Both the position numbers and the translations under genes were made by a program. DNA of 23,812 bases from Gemmatimonadota bacterium (GTDB lineage: Bacteria; Latescibacterota; UBA2968; UBA8231), in assembly GCA_002712305.1 (NCBI GenBank), contig PATE01000142.1, positions 1 through 23,812 on the forward strand. The letters run 5' to 3'. The notes under the pieces are model-generated. The model did not search any database. It had not been told where the DNA came from and was given only the letters and a program-made list of their open reading frames with translations. This document shows positions 1 through 8,048 of this stretch, in pieces; positions within the stretch are counted from its first letter, which is position 1; the number at the start of each line of letters is the position of its first letter.

Positions 1-353
1 GTTTTTGTCAGCATGGTGCCAGGCGCGACGCAATCGGTCTTGCTCCCAGGCGAAGCCGGCCAAAACTCATACGGCATCATCAGTGTGCTTGACTCATCGT
101 GGGAAACTGACGCGTGACCGTGCGACTCGATGGCAAGATCCTCTCGCCATGTGAGGCCGGCGTCTTCGCTGACATACAACACACCCGGCCACTGACCTTG
201 GGCCGTGTCATCGCTTCGTACGACGGCGCAAATGAGGGTGTCTTCACCTATCTGGTGCATGGTGGAGAACCAGAATTGACCGGTCTTGTGACCGACCTCA
301 ACTGGAGCGGCCGCTTCGATGATCGAGTGCTCAAGCTGATACGTGACGGTCAT
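1..353 (-). CDS. Sialidase-like Asp-box (BNR) protein, N-terminal part, truncated by window edge
   Basis: Reading the minus strand from an ATG at 353 gives 117 uninterrupted codons to the left edge, so the 3' end lies outside the window. The translation contains a clean Asp-box, VLYVSEDAGLTWRED (S-x-D-x-G-x-T-W), preceded by QFWFSTMHQIGEDTLICAV. This is typical of BNR/Asp-box beta-propellers such as exo-sialidases and related secreted or cytosolic glycosidases. A strong Shine-Dalgarno, AAGGAG, lies 8 bases before the ATG. The SDR gene ends 39 bases upstream on the same strand, so the two are probably co-transcribed. No signal peptide is visible at the N-terminus. The substrate cannot be told from the fragment; many proteins annotated as sialidases by Asp-boxes are not sialidases. 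The overlapping plus-strand reading frame at 114-632 is a shadow. Confidence 0.75.
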   Translation of the reverse strand, partial: MTVTYQLEHSIIEAAAPVEVGHKTGQFWFSTMHQIGEDTLICAVVRSDDTAQGQWPGVLYVSEDAGLTWREDLAIESHGHASVSHDESSTLMMPYEFWPASPGSKTDCVAPGTMLTK

Positions 354-361
354 GAATACGT

Positions 362-367
362 CTCCTT
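362..367 (-). promoter_or_regulatory. Shine-Dalgarno of the sialidase-like gene
   Basis: AAGGAG on the minus strand, 8 bases upstream of the ATG at 353. It fixes the start of the edge-truncated Asp-box gene and shows that this gene has its own translation signal after the SDR stop. Confidence 0.7.
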
Positions 368-392
368 GGGCAGGAAGCGCCCGCTGTCGGGG

Positions 393-1163
393 TCAGAAGC
401 CGATCGAAACCCCACCGTCGACGGGCAGGCAGACACCCGTGATGAAGCGGGCTGCCGGCGAGGCCAGAAAGGCCGCCGCCCAGCCGATATCTTCGGGCTC
501 GCCGAACTCATTCAACGGTGTTCGCGAGAGGATTTTCTCGGTGCGTTCGGCGTCCTTGAGCACCGTTTCCTTTGTCATGTCCGTCATGATCCATCCCGGG
601 GCGATGGCGTTGACGCGAACTCCCTTCGGTGACCATTCGACTGCCATCGTCCGTACCATGCCTAGGTGCGCGGACTTGGCCGCAGCGTAGGCGGCTATAT
701 TGGGAATGCCGATCAATGATGCCATGGAAGCCATGAAGAGGATGCTCCCTCCTCCGGACACCATCATGCGCGTGGCCGCGTGCTTGCTCAAGGCGAAGGC
801 CCCGCGCACGTGAACGTCGAAAACGCCAAGCATCTCCTCCTCGGTCAGGTCTACCGTCGGCTTCTTCACCGCGTGCCCGGCGTTGTTGATGAGAGCGGTC
901 AGCGGACCGTGCTGCTCTTCGACTGACTCAATCACACCCTCGGCAGCTGAAAAATCGGTGACGTCATGCACGCGAAAATCGGCCTGCGGACCGAGCTTTT
1001 CCACGGCCGCCTTCAAGACATCCTCACGACGGCCGCTGATGACCACCTTGGCACCCTGGGCCACGAAGGCCTGAGCACATCCCAGTCCTATCCCGGTGCC
1101 ACCACCAGTTATCAGGGTGACCTGCCCGGCCAGCTTGAACGGATCTGCGTCTTGCTCCGGCAT
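393..1163 (-). CDS. SDR-family NAD(P)-dependent oxidoreductase
   Basis: A classical short-chain dehydrogenase/reductase of about 256 residues. It has the nucleotide-binding motif TGGGTGIG near residue 19, NNAG near residue 93, and a catalytic Ser in the MASMAS segment. Y-x-x-x-K is seen as AAYAAAK (about Tyr159/Lys163). The family C-terminus VDGGVSIGF is present. The open frame extends up to 1211, but GGAG lies just before the tandem ATGs at 1166 and 1163, and the residues upstream look non-homologous. I therefore place the start at 1163, with 1166 possible. SDRs of this type oxidise or reduce secondary alcohols of sugars, polyols or acyl chains; the substrate is not visible. It leads a minus-strand pair with the sialidase-like gene and diverges from the GMC oxidoreductase gene. 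The divergent spacing of about 100 bases presumably holds both promoters, but no clear -35/-10 pair could be defined. Confidence 0.88.
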   Translation of the reverse strand: MPEQDADPFKLAGQVTLITGGGTGIGLGCAQAFVAQGAKVVISGRREDVLKAAVEKLGPQADFRVHDVTDFSAAEGVIESVEEQHGPLTALINNAGHAVKKPTVDLTEEEMLGVFDVHVRGAFALSKHAATRMMVSGGGSILFMASMASLIGIPNIAAYAAAKSAHLGMVRTMAVEWSPKGVRVNAIAPGWIMTDMTKETVLKDAERTEKILSRTPLNEFGEPEDIGWAAAFLASPAARFITGVCLPVDGGVSIGF

Positions 1164-1262
1164 CATCTGCTCCGTGTTGTATTGAGACTCTGTACCGTAT
1201 CGTAGAATCAATTCCTTAGAGTATTCATGAAAAGGTAGCTACGTTGTGACCGAAGACGAGAG

Positions 1263-2855
1263 ATGAAATCGAACTCCGGCTGGTCTATGGACAATCACTA
1301 CGACGTCATCATCGCTGGCGCAGGCGCGGCCGGTGCCATCATCGCCTCCCGGCTTACGGAGGATGCCGACCGCTCCGTGCTCGTTCTCGATGCCGGCCCG
1401 GATTTTCCCAACCTGGAATCGCTTCCCGAGGAGATCCGCTACGCCTACGGCCGTGATCGCAACCTCTGGGACCGGGCTTTCGGCGCGGGTACCATGTTCG
1501 GATGGGGGTACCGGGCGCGGGCCACCGACCATGCCCCCAATATCTTCGTCCCCCGTGGCAAGATCGTCGGCGGCTCGAGTGCGGTAAACGCGCAGATTTT
1601 TCTGCGCGGCATGCCCGAGGACTACGACTCCTGGGCCCAAGCCGGCAGCGATGGGTGGAGCCATCAGGATCTTCTGCCCTTCTTCTGCATGAACGAAACG
1701 GATCTCGACTACGGCGACAAAGCCTACCACGGCGATGCTGGCCCTATCCGCGCCCGGCGCTTCAAACACGCCGAACTCAACACCGAACACCGAGCCTTCT
1801 ACGCCGCCGCCCGCGATGCCGGCTATGCCGACTGTCCAGACCACAACGCCCCCGACACCACTGGTGTAGGACCCCTGCCCTTGAACAACGCCGAGGGCAT
1901 CCGCTGGAGTACGGCCATCGGCTACCTGAACCCGGCTCGCTCGCGTCCCAACCTCACCATCCAGGCCAATACCCACGTGTGCCGCGTTCTCTTTGATGGC
2001 AAGAAGGCCACGGGCCTGCAGGTAGAGCAGAATGGTACCCCCGGCGAAGTTCATGGCGGCGAAATCCTGCTCTGTGGAGGCTCTATTGGTTCTCCCCATG
2101 TGCTACTGCTCTCCGGCGTCGGCCCCGCCGCTCATCTCGAGGAAATGGGTGTCCCCACGGTCTGCGACCTGCCCGGTGTTGGACAGAACCTGCGAGAGCA
2201 TCCCCAGATAGGTGTGACCCTACGAGCCAAGGAACAGTACCTGACAGAGGGCACCGAGCCCCGCCTGCAAATGGGCCTGCGCTACACGGCCACCGGCTCT
2301 TCCTTGCGCAATGACATGCTTATCATCCCCGCCTCTTTCGCCACTGAGGAAGGTTACTACACCACTGCCCACTCCAAGCCGCTGGGCTTTTACCTGGTGG
2401 GCAGCCTCTACCTGGCCGCCAGCGCCGGCGACCTGACACTTGCCTCCATCGACCCCCACCAGCAACCCATACTCAACTACAATTACCTCGACGACCCATT
2501 CGATGCCCAGCGCCTGCGAGAATCCATCCGCATCATCATCGACCTTCTGGAACACGAAGGCCTGAAGGAACTGGTCGCCGAGCGCTTGGCCCCGACCGAC
2601 GCCCAATTGGCAACGGATGCCGCCCTCGACGAGTGGATCCGCACCAACGTAACTACCAGCCACCACGTTTCTTCCACCTGCAAAATGGGCACCGACCCCC
2701 TGGCCGTCGTCGACGGGTATGGCAAGGTCCACGGCCTAGAGAATCTGCGCGTAGCCGACGCGGCGATCATGCCCGACTGTGTGCGCGCCAACACCAACAT
2801 CACTTCGATGGTCATCGGCGAGCGCATTGCTGATTTCATGCGCCGGGGTCATTGA
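1263..2855 (+). CDS. GMC-family FAD-dependent oxidoreductase (choline-dehydrogenase-like)
   Basis: A full-length glucose-methanol-choline oxidoreductase of 530 residues. The N-terminal FAD-binding motif GAGAAGA is at residues 19-25. The first GMC signature [18 protein letters not shown] lies near residue 100 and the second, [16 protein letters not shown], near residue 275. The C-terminal catalytic pair is a His in HHVSST (467/468) and an Asn in RANTN (510/512). Family members oxidise alcohols, sugars or choline-like substrates to aldehydes or ketones and pass electrons to oxygen or quinones. The substrate here is unknown. No signal peptide or Tat motif is visible, so it is probably cytoplasmic. 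An alternative start is the ATG at 1287, immediately before [11 protein letters not shown]. It is followed closely by the D-aminoacylase-like start (ATG at 2870), indicating a plus-strand operon. Confidence 0.92.
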   Translation: MKSNSGWSMDNHYDVIIAGAGAAGAIIASRLTEDADRSVLVLDAGPDFPNLESLPEEIRYAYGRDRNLWDRAFGAGTMFGWGYRARATDHAPNIFVPRGKIVGGSSAVNAQIFLRGMPEDYDSWAQAGSDGWSHQDLLPFFCMNETDLDYGDKAYHGDAGPIRARRFKHAELNTEHRAFYAAARDAGYADCPDHNAPDTTGVGPLPLNNAEGIRWSTAIGYLNPARSRPNLTIQANTHVCRVLFDGKKATGLQVEQNGTPGEVHGGEILLCGGSIGSPHVLLLSGVGPAAHLEEMGVPTVCDLPGVGQNLREHPQIGVTLRAKEQYLTEGTEPRLQMGLRYTATGSSLRNDMLIIPASFATEEGYYTTAHSKPLGFYLVGSLYLAASAGDLTLASIDPHQQPILNYNYLDDPFDAQRLRESIRIIIDLLEHEGLKELVAERLAPTDAQLATDAALDEWIRTNVTTSHHVSSTCKMGTDPLAVVDGYGKVHGLENLRVADAAIMPDCVRANTNITSMVIGERIADFMRRGH

Positions 2856-2858
2856 CGC

Positions 2859-2863
2859 AGGAG
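2859..2863 (+). promoter_or_regulatory. Shine-Dalgarno deciding the D-aminoacylase start
   Basis: AGGAG six bases before the ATG at 2870. It favours this ATG over the in-frame TTG at 2852, which overlaps the GMC stop codon. Confidence 0.65.
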
Positions 2864-2869
2864 CAAGTC

Positions 2870-3213
2870 ATGCATGACCTGGTAATACGCCGCGGAATCG
2901 TGATCGATGGTACGGGCCAGGATCGCAGGAACGCCGACGTCGCCGTGGAGGGTGACACCATCGCGGCCATCGGCGATGACATCGGTCCCGGACGACGCGA
3001 GATCGATGCGGATGGCTTGATCGTCACGCCGGGTTTCGTCGACATCCATACGCACTACGACGGCCAGGCGACGTGGGACTCGCAGCTGGCTCCCTCATCA
3101 TTGCACGGCGTTACGACGGTCGTCATCGGCAACTGCGGGGTGGGATTCGCTCCTGTGCGGCCGGGCACCAGCGATTTTCTGATCAACCTGATGGAAGGCA
3201 TCGAGGACATCCT
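2870..3213 (+). pseudogene. N-acyl-D-amino-acid deacylase (D-aminoacylase), N-terminal remnant
   Basis: The first 115 or so codons match the start of D-aminoacylase-type amidohydrolases. They show an N-terminal beta-strand ending in IDGTGQ, the metal-binding HxH in [12 protein letters not shown], then [19 protein letters not shown] and LMEGIEDI. Family members are about 480-530 residues and hydrolyse N-acyl-D-amino acids in the cytoplasm. Here the recognisable sequence stops after LMEGIEDI, and the following DNA encodes an unrelated acetyltransferase in another frame. The open frame runs on to 3721, but its residues after about 3213 look non-homologous. The rest of the barrel and the remaining metal ligands are missing, so the product would be inactive. 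It lies 14 bases downstream of the GMC gene with its own AGGAG. Either a deletion fused two genes or the assembly is chimeric here. Confidence 0.8.
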
Positions 3214-3215
3214 CG

Positions 3216-3707
3216 GGGGCCGAGGAGTTCCTCCAATCGCCGGATCCGTTCAGGACGTTTCACCCATCAGGTCCGTGGCGCAAGCTGCTGGACTGGCAGG
3301 GAAAGATCCTGTTCCTCGGCGACGTCATCGGCGCCAACACCTACCTGCATGCGCTCGAAGCCTGGCTGCTGAACTACCTGGAGTACAGCCTGGCTCGGGT
3401 GACGATCGATGGACAGGAGGAGGAAGTCCCCATCGTGGACTATCCGGGCGGCTGCCGCGAGTGGTACGGACAGCGGAAGGACGCGGCCTATTTCAGGAAG
3501 CTCGAGCCCCTTGGCCTCTACCGCGAATCGAAGGTGGGAGAAGCCTCGGTCTCAGTCCTGGATGTTCGGGAGTTTACGCGCGCCATGCACGAAGCCTTGA
3601 GCGAAGATCCCGAACTCCTGCTACACAAATCCGCATGTGCGCGATGCGCTCAGGGTCGCTCGCGATTGACGCAGTGGAGCGTGCCGAAGACACTGCCTGC
3701 TTCATAG
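3216..3707 (+). pseudogene. AAC(3)-type N-acetyltransferase, C-terminal remnant
   Basis: In the frame whose codons start at 3216, 3219 and so on, the DNA encodes a good match to the C-terminal half of the aminoglycoside 3-N-acetyltransferase (AAC(3)/YokD) family. The key stretch [18 protein letters not shown] is followed by [12 protein letters not shown], equivalent to the family's SP-x-x-K-L ... GKILLLG ... NTSLHLAE. Then come [13 protein letters not shown] and [15 protein letters not shown], and the frame stops at 3707 after a CARC motif. There is no start codon or ribosome binding site for this frame, and the N-terminal half is absent. It begins within a few bases of where the D-aminoacylase match ends. 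Chromosomal members of this family often have no role in antibiotic resistance, so none should be assumed. Confidence 0.72.
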
Positions 3708-3717
3708 CGACGCCGGA

Positions 3718-4590
3718 CTAGGCCATGCCGCTGCTCGCCCAGCGCTCCCGCAAAGCGGCGCAGGCGGTGGCCACCTCCTGCGCGGAAACGTCGGCCTCCA
3801 GGCTGAGGGCTTCCATCGTCCAGGCGCCATCAAAGTCGATGTCCGTCAACGCCTGACCCAACGCCGCCCAGTCGATCACGCCTCGACCTGGTACCCAGTG
3901 ACAGTCCCTCTCCCCGTCCACGTCCTGAATATGCAGAGCAACGAGGCGCTCCCCGGCGATCCGCGCCTGCTCTGCCGGATCGAGCCCACATATCCGGGCG
4001 TGACCGGTATCCAGGCACAGGCCCACCTGCTCAGCCGGAAACCCGGCGATCAAGGCACGCAACTCCTGCATGCTTACCACCGGTCGACAGGGCAGACCGG
4101 TCATCGGCAGATTCTCCAGCGCCATGCGGATGCCGGTCGTCTCGGCCACCTTGACCAGTTCGCTGACGGAGGCATGAGCCCGTTCCGCGGCCGCGCCGAT
4201 ATTCTCCCAGCTGTACGCATTCTCATCCGGACCAGGTCGGCCGCTTGGATGAACGATGACCGTGCGACCACCCAGTTCGGCCAGAATCCTCATCGATTTG
4301 GTCATCTCGTCGATGCCGTGGCGCCGGATCTCTTCGATCCCGCTGGCGAGATCGATTCCGCTCATCGGAGCGTGCAGGGTGTGAGGGAACAGGCCGGAGT
4401 GTTCCAGAGCCGACTTCAGGCGCCCAAGATCCCCTTGCGTCACTTCATCCCACGCCTCCCCTTCGGCCATCAGCTCGGTCTCCTGAAACCCTGCGGTGGC
4501 GGTACGCTCCAACGCCTCGATGGGGTCGCCGGTCGGCTTACTGTGAGAATCGAAAATGAACAATCCGGCGCTGAGACTGTAGGTTGGCAT
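3718..4590 (-). CDS. Sugar phosphate isomerase/epimerase-like TIM-barrel protein
   Basis: An intact 290-residue protein of the xylose-isomerase-like/AP-endonuclease-2 superfamily. Candidate metal ligands sit at the expected strand ends: Glu159 (MALENLP), Asp194 and His197 (CLDTGHA), His220 (ALHIQDVDG), His231 ([12 protein letters not shown]) and Glu260 (TMEAL). The pattern H-x-x-G-x-G-x-x-x-W near residue 231 is typical of sugar epimerases and isomerases in this family. Such enzymes interconvert keto-sugars, inosose or related compounds using a divalent metal; the substrate is unknown. The stop codon lies within a CTAG shared with the stop of the opposing plus-strand frame, so the two units meet tail to tail. 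The ATG at 4590 is the natural start, because the first barrel strand [10 protein letters not shown] follows directly. Confidence 0.88.
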   Translation of the reverse strand: MPTYSLSAGLFIFDSHSKPTGDPIEALERTATAGFQETELMAEGEAWDEVTQGDLGRLKSALEHSGLFPHTLHAPMSGIDLASGIEEIRRHGIDEMTKSMRILAELGGRTVIVHPSGRPGPDENAYSWENIGAAAERAHASVSELVKVAETTGIRMALENLPMTGLPCRPVVSMQELRALIAGFPAEQVGLCLDTGHARICGLDPAEQARIAGERLVALHIQDVDGERDCHWVPGRGVIDWAALGQALTDIDFDGAWTMEALSLEADVSAQEVATACAALRERWASSGMA

Positions 4591-4655
4591 GAAGCGATTC
4601 TCTTTTCCGTTGTCAGGTTTGGGTGGCTCATCGTGTTCGGTGGTCCGAACAGGAT

Positions 4656-4928
4656 CTATCTCATACCATCTCGTGTGTCGGACTGCGGTTCCAGTTTTGG
4701 ATCGGTTCTGAAGGGTGCGTAGTGGCCTTCAAAATCGGCAAAGCTGTTCATCTCATCCGTCATATAGATGTGCTTTGTACGATCTAACGCATTGTCAGCG
4801 CCATAGTGGTTGCCATCTTTGTCCATGGCGATGAGGTGGATGCCTCGGTGGCGATCGCCGACCAGTGCGTCGAGATCCTGCATGGCCTCCAGGCAGGCTT
4901 CTTCATATAGAGGCGCATACCGTCTCAA
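4656..4928 (-). pseudogene. Possible C-terminal remnant of an asparaginase/aspartylglucosaminidase-type Ntn hydrolase
   Basis: A minus-strand frame of 90 codons with no good start; TTG at 4928 follows an in-frame TAA at 4953-4955. It contains EEACLEAMQDLDALVGDRHR and GIHLIAMDKDGNHYGADN. These resemble the C-terminal region of family T2 asparaginases/aspartylglucosaminidases, where an EACLEAL-type helix is followed by a strand of the GxIALDKDG type. The catalytic nucleophile Thr and the whole N-terminal alpha subunit are missing. I therefore treat it as the 3' end of a deleted gene. It lies 65 bases upstream of the epimerase-like gene on the same strand. The family assignment rests on short motifs only and could be wrong. 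Confidence 0.45.
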
Positions 4929-5007
4929 CCGTCGAGATTCAGAAAACCGACCTTACGAAAGTTCGCCGATACTAATGTATGTCGATCCGGCGGGCTGCGC
5001 GGAATCG

Positions 5008-5210
5008 TCATCCTGAGACGACGATCTGGATCAGGGGCTCGTCCTTCGTCACGTGCGGGTGGGTCCACATCATGGAGCATTCCGACGTGTTGACGCGGAC
5101 CGCTGAGTACTGGTAAAGATATCCTGGTGCGGGGGCCACCAGCGTTGAAGTACTCAGGTCCACATCGCCGATGATGTGCCCGAGGCGCTGCTCGGTGCCG
5201 GCCGCACGTC
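5008..5210 (-). pseudogene. C-terminal gene remnant of unknown family
   Basis: On the minus strand the last 60 or so codons before a TGA at 5008-5010 look strongly protein-coding. They read IIGDVDLSTSTLVAPAPGY, then QYSAVRVNTSECSMMWTHP and VTKDEPLIQIVVSG. Just upstream (about 5190-5270) a different frame looks coding (GSLAVARGLRVLVSDDVR), which suggests a frameshift near 5200. Upstream of that the strand is occupied by the start of the plus-strand FAD oxidoreductase, so no full gene can exist. I do not recognise the family. The long open frame that continues to 6036 on this strand is a shadow of the oxidoreductase. Confidence 0.4.
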
Positions 5211-5337
5211 GTCGCTCACAAGGACGCGCAGCCCGCGCGCAACCGCCAGCGATCCCTGCCGCTACGTTGCGAGCTTGTGCGTCCTGCCTAGAAGGCCTTC
5301 CATGGGATCCCCACTGGCACTGGAGACCATAAGATCC

Positions 5338-5341
5338 GAGG
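5338..5341 (+). promoter_or_regulatory. Shine-Dalgarno of the FAD oxidoreductase
   Basis: GAGG eight bases before the ATG at 5350. It selects this start over the upstream in-frame codon at 5176, which would add about 58 non-homologous residues. Confidence 0.6.
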
Positions 5342-5349
5342 ATGAATCG

Positions 5350-6759
5350 ATGTCCGTAGCTGAGCCCTACCGCGCCTGGTGGTTCGATCAGGCCCTGCGC
5401 CGCGAGACCCCTGACCGGCCCGAGCCGCTGCAGGAGGCGATCGACTGCGATGTCTGCATCGTCGGTGGCGGCTACACCGGTCTGTGGACGGCGATTCTCA
5501 TCAAGGAGGCGGATCCCGGTCGACGTGTGGTCGTGATCGAGCAGGAGTTGTGCGGCAGCGGTGCATCCGGAGCCAATGGTGGCTGCATGCTGACGCTGGC
5601 GACTAAGTATCTGTCCTTGATCAAGTTCTATGGCCAGAGCGAGGCAGCCCGGCTGGTCAGGGCCTCCGAGCAAGCGGTCTTTGAGATTCGAGACTTCGCC
5701 CGCAAACACGCGATCGACTGTGATCTGCGGGTGGATGGCGCCCTGTACATGGCGACCAACCAGGCACAGGTGGGCGGCCTGGATGTCGTGCTCGGGGCAC
5801 TGGACGAGGCGGCGATCAACAGTTGGGACGAGATGACGCCGGCCCAGGCGTCTACCGTGGCAGGAACGCAGGATCTGCTGGAAGCACACTTCTCGAAGGC
5901 TGCCGGCAGCGTGCAGCCCGCCCTGCTCGTGCGTGGTCTGGCTCGCGTGGCACGCTCGATGGGTGTGGTGATCCACGAGGACACGTCCATGCGTCGCCTG
6001 GAGAAGGGGCCCGAGCCCCGCGTGATCACCGAACACGGCAGTGTGAAGGCGACGAAGGTTGTTCTGGCGGTCAACGCCTGGATCGCCACCCTCATGCCTC
6101 GCTTCCGTCGCACGATCACCCTGGTCAGCTCAGACATGGGCATCACCCGGCCCTGCCCGGAGCTGCTCGAGCGCATCGGACTCGATCACGGGGCCTCGGT
6201 ATGCGACGGGCGGATCTTCGTCCACTACTACCACGCCACCAGCGATGGCCGGCTGTTGTTAGGAAAGGGCGGGAACACCTTCGCCTATGGCTCGAGGATG
6301 ATCCGGTCTTTCTTCGAGCCCAGCACCTACGAATGGCAGGTCCGTGGTGCCGTGGACCGCTTCTTTCCCGAGTTGCGTGACACGCCTCTGGAAGCCTGCT
6401 GGAATGGCCCCTCCGATCGCTCGACGACGGGTCTGCCCTTCTTCGGCCGTCTCCCCGATCACCCCGGTGTGCTCTACGGCTTCGGCTACTCGGGCAACGG
6501 CGTGACCCAATCTCTGCTGGGCGGCAAGATTCTGCGATCCCTCGCGCTGGGTCTCGACGATGAGTGGAGTCGGTCCGGCTTCACCGGGGGACCACGCGGG
6601 AAGTTTCCACCTGAGCCGATCCGGTGGACCGGTGCCATGCTGGTGCGCAACGGCATCCGCCGCAAGGAGGCGGCCGAAGACGCCGGGCGAACCGCGTCCC
6701 GCCTCGACACCTGTCTGGCCCGTTTCGCTCAGGCCGCCGGCAAGGCCGACAGCGGCTGA
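5350..6759 (+). CDS. FAD-dependent oxidoreductase, D-amino-acid-oxidase (DAO) family
   Basis: A 469-residue DAO-fold flavoenzyme. The dinucleotide-binding motif CDVCIVGGGYTGLWTA is at residues 33-48. Then come an acidic strand end VVVIEQE, the segment GSGASGANGG that contacts the flavin, and the C-terminal FAD segment GVLYGFGYSGNGVTQS. Relatives include glycine/sarcosine oxidases, gamma-glutamylputrescine oxidase and DadA-type dehydrogenases, so the substrate is probably an amine or amino acid. The tail after about residue 400 (RGKFPPEPIRW, then GAMLVRNGIRRKE) is shared by many bacterial DAO proteins of this size. No signal peptide is seen. The open frame extends to 5176, but upstream residues are unlike the family and the ribosome binding site favours 5350. 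The next gene on the same strand starts 116 bases downstream. Confidence 0.9.
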   Translation: MSVAEPYRAWWFDQALRRETPDRPEPLQEAIDCDVCIVGGGYTGLWTAILIKEADPGRRVVVIEQELCGSGASGANGGCMLTLATKYLSLIKFYGQSEAARLVRASEQAVFEIRDFARKHAIDCDLRVDGALYMATNQAQVGGLDVVLGALDEAAINSWDEMTPAQASTVAGTQDLLEAHFSKAAGSVQPALLVRGLARVARSMGVVIHEDTSMRRLEKGPEPRVITEHGSVKATKVVLAVNAWIATLMPRFRRTITLVSSDMGITRPCPELLERIGLDHGASVCDGRIFVHYYHATSDGRLLLGKGGNTFAYGSRMIRSFFEPSTYEWQVRGAVDRFFPELRDTPLEACWNGPSDRSTTGLPFFGRLPDHPGVLYGFGYSGNGVTQSLLGGKILRSLALGLDDEWSRSGFTGGPRGKFPPEPIRWTGAMLVRNGIRRKEAAEDAGRTASRLDTCLARFAQAAGKADSG

Positions 6760-6875
6760 CACGTAGCGCCGCGAAGGACCTTATTCAACCTGATCGGTTC
6801 CTTTGCCGATGCGTTGGAGCAGTCCTGCAGAGGTATGTGTAGGCGGAGAGTCTTCTTCGGAGGAGAGAAGTGCAG

Positions 6876-7940
6876 ATGCAAATAGACACCCTTGCAGACT
6901 GGCCAAGGATCAAGGGAATCGACAGCGTCGCCGTCGAGCAGCGAGGTCTACTGAGGATCCCGGTAGACTTCGGCGATGGGGATGGAACAACGCGCTCGCT
7001 TTTCGTCCTGCGAGGATGAGAGGATGGCCCTGTGTTTCATCTCCTCGCAGGGCAGCACGGAAATGAGCTGAATGGATGCGCGGCGGTCGATGCATTCATC
7101 GAGGAGTTGGATCTGTCAGAATTGAAGGGAACTGTGCTCGCCGTGCCGGTGGCGAATCCGGTGTGTGTTGCGCAAGGACGTCAGTATCCAGATTTCGACG
7201 ACGGCTTGCAGAAGAATATGAACCTGCTCTGGCCGGGCGGGCCCGACGGCACGTACATCGAGCGCCTGGCCTGGGCGATCTGGGAGAATGGCCTGTCCGA
7301 TGCTGACTGGTGTCTTGACGTGCATAGCTGGAAGCGCTGGCAGGCGCCGGCCGCGCTTTTCAGCAGGGAGGGAGACAAACTCGTCCCCATGGGCAAGGCG
7401 TCTGGTCTCAGTGTGGTGCGAATGACGGACGCGTATCCGCCGGACAAATACGTCGGGTTCGCCCCGACGGTCGCTCGCCGGATGGGACACGCCATCGGGT
7501 ATGCCATCGAGCTGAGTGGACAGCAGCGAGTGTTTCCCGATCAGGTCGAACTTGGCTGCAGGGTGATGCGGAATCTCCTCAAACATGCCGGCATGCTGCC
7601 AGGCGAACCGCACATCCCACGCCAGGTCAACATCGCCGAGGCCAGTGGGGTCGACGTGCGTTCGCCTAGCGATGGGGTCCTACTTCCGCTGGTCATGCCT
7701 GGTGATGAGGTCGCCGAGGGACATCCCTTCGCCCGATTGATGCGCCTCGATACCGGCACGTCCGATCTGCTGACCAGTCCGGTCGATGGTGTGGTCTTCA
7801 AGCTCGGTCCGCTCGACAAGATCCAGAAAGCGATGGATATAGAAGGCGCCACGAAGAAAGATCGATACGACCGAGACCCCAGCGGCCCTGTCCGGGCGGA
7901 CGAGCTGGTGGCAGTGATCTATGAAATCGCTGCCGGATGA
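6876..7940 (+). pseudogene. Aspartoacylase/succinylglutamate-desuccinylase-like gene with an in-frame TGA
   Basis: An ATG at 6876, preceded by GGAGGAG, opens a frame of 47 codons ending SLFVLRG. A TGA follows at 7017-7019. The same frame then continues EDGPVFHLLAGQHGNELNG without a further stop until 7940. The family start is normally a strand, then G-x-x-DGP, then the zinc motif H-x-x-E, so residues on both sides of the TGA belong to one protein of about 354 codons. Zinc ligands are His61 and Glu64 (HGNE) and a His in LDVHS (about 150). A C-terminal lipoyl-like domain (SPSDGVLLPLVMPGDEV) is present, as in several M14-type AstE/AspA proteins. These enzymes remove acyl groups from N-acyl amino acids or act on related amides. 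The lesion could be a true nonsense mutation, a recoding event or a sequence error. A shorter product could start at GTG 7032, but it would lack the first strand. Confidence 0.78.
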
Positions 7941-7955
7941 GCCGAGGCCGGCTCA
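7938..7955. terminator. Hairpin joining two convergent stop codons
   Basis: TGAGCCG-AGGC-CGGCTCA forms a perfect 7-bp stem with a 4-base loop. Its left arm contains the TGA stop of the plus-strand aspartoacylase-like gene and its right arm contains the TGA stop of the small minus-strand remnant. No T-run follows on either strand, so intrinsic termination is uncertain. Confidence 0.4.
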
Positions 7956-8045
7956 GTCGGTCCTGGTCCGAACGAGCGTCATGATCTGCCGGGTCTTCTC
8001 GAGATGAGCCGCCTCGATCTCGCCGGAGCCGACCCCCCGGATCGC
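7953..8045 (-). pseudogene. Possible 30-codon C-terminal remnant of an unknown gene
   Basis: A minus-strand frame bounded upstream by a TGA at 8046-8048 reads IRGVGSGEIEAAHLEKTRQI, then MTLVRTRTD and a stop. Its amphipathic, charge-rich composition looks like the C-terminal helix of a real enzyme rather than random sequence. There is no start codon upstream and no family is recognised. It sits between the aspartoacylase-like gene and the DUF6785 gene, in line with other gene tails left in this region. Confidence 0.25.
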
Positions 8046-8048
8046 TCA

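Noticed and set aside
114-632. Open frame of 172 codons on the plus strand at the left edge
   Set aside because: The minus strand here encodes a clear Asp-box protein and the end of the SDR gene; the plus-strand frame has no motif.
1167-1262. Sigma-70 promoter in the SDR/GMC divergent region (TTGAGA ... TAGAAT)
   Set aside because: The spacer is only 14 bases; no better pair was found.
1239-2099. Minus-strand open frame opposite the GMC gene
   Set aside because: It mirrors the codon structure of the intact GMC oxidoreductase and has no recognisable domain.
3216-3707. Functional aminoglycoside resistance gene
   Set aside because: Only the C-terminal half is present, without a start codon, and the family includes many proteins unrelated to resistance.
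7020-7053. H-type pseudoknot after the in-frame TGA (GAGGA with TCCTC, GCCCTG with CAGGGC)
   Set aside because: The pairs interleave, but the loop crossing the first stem would be one base long, which is too short. A simple hairpin is all that can be supported.
7017-7060. Selenocysteine insertion element at the in-frame TGA
   Set aside because: The loop lacks the conserved features of a bacterial SECIS, and no selenoprotein of this family is known to me.
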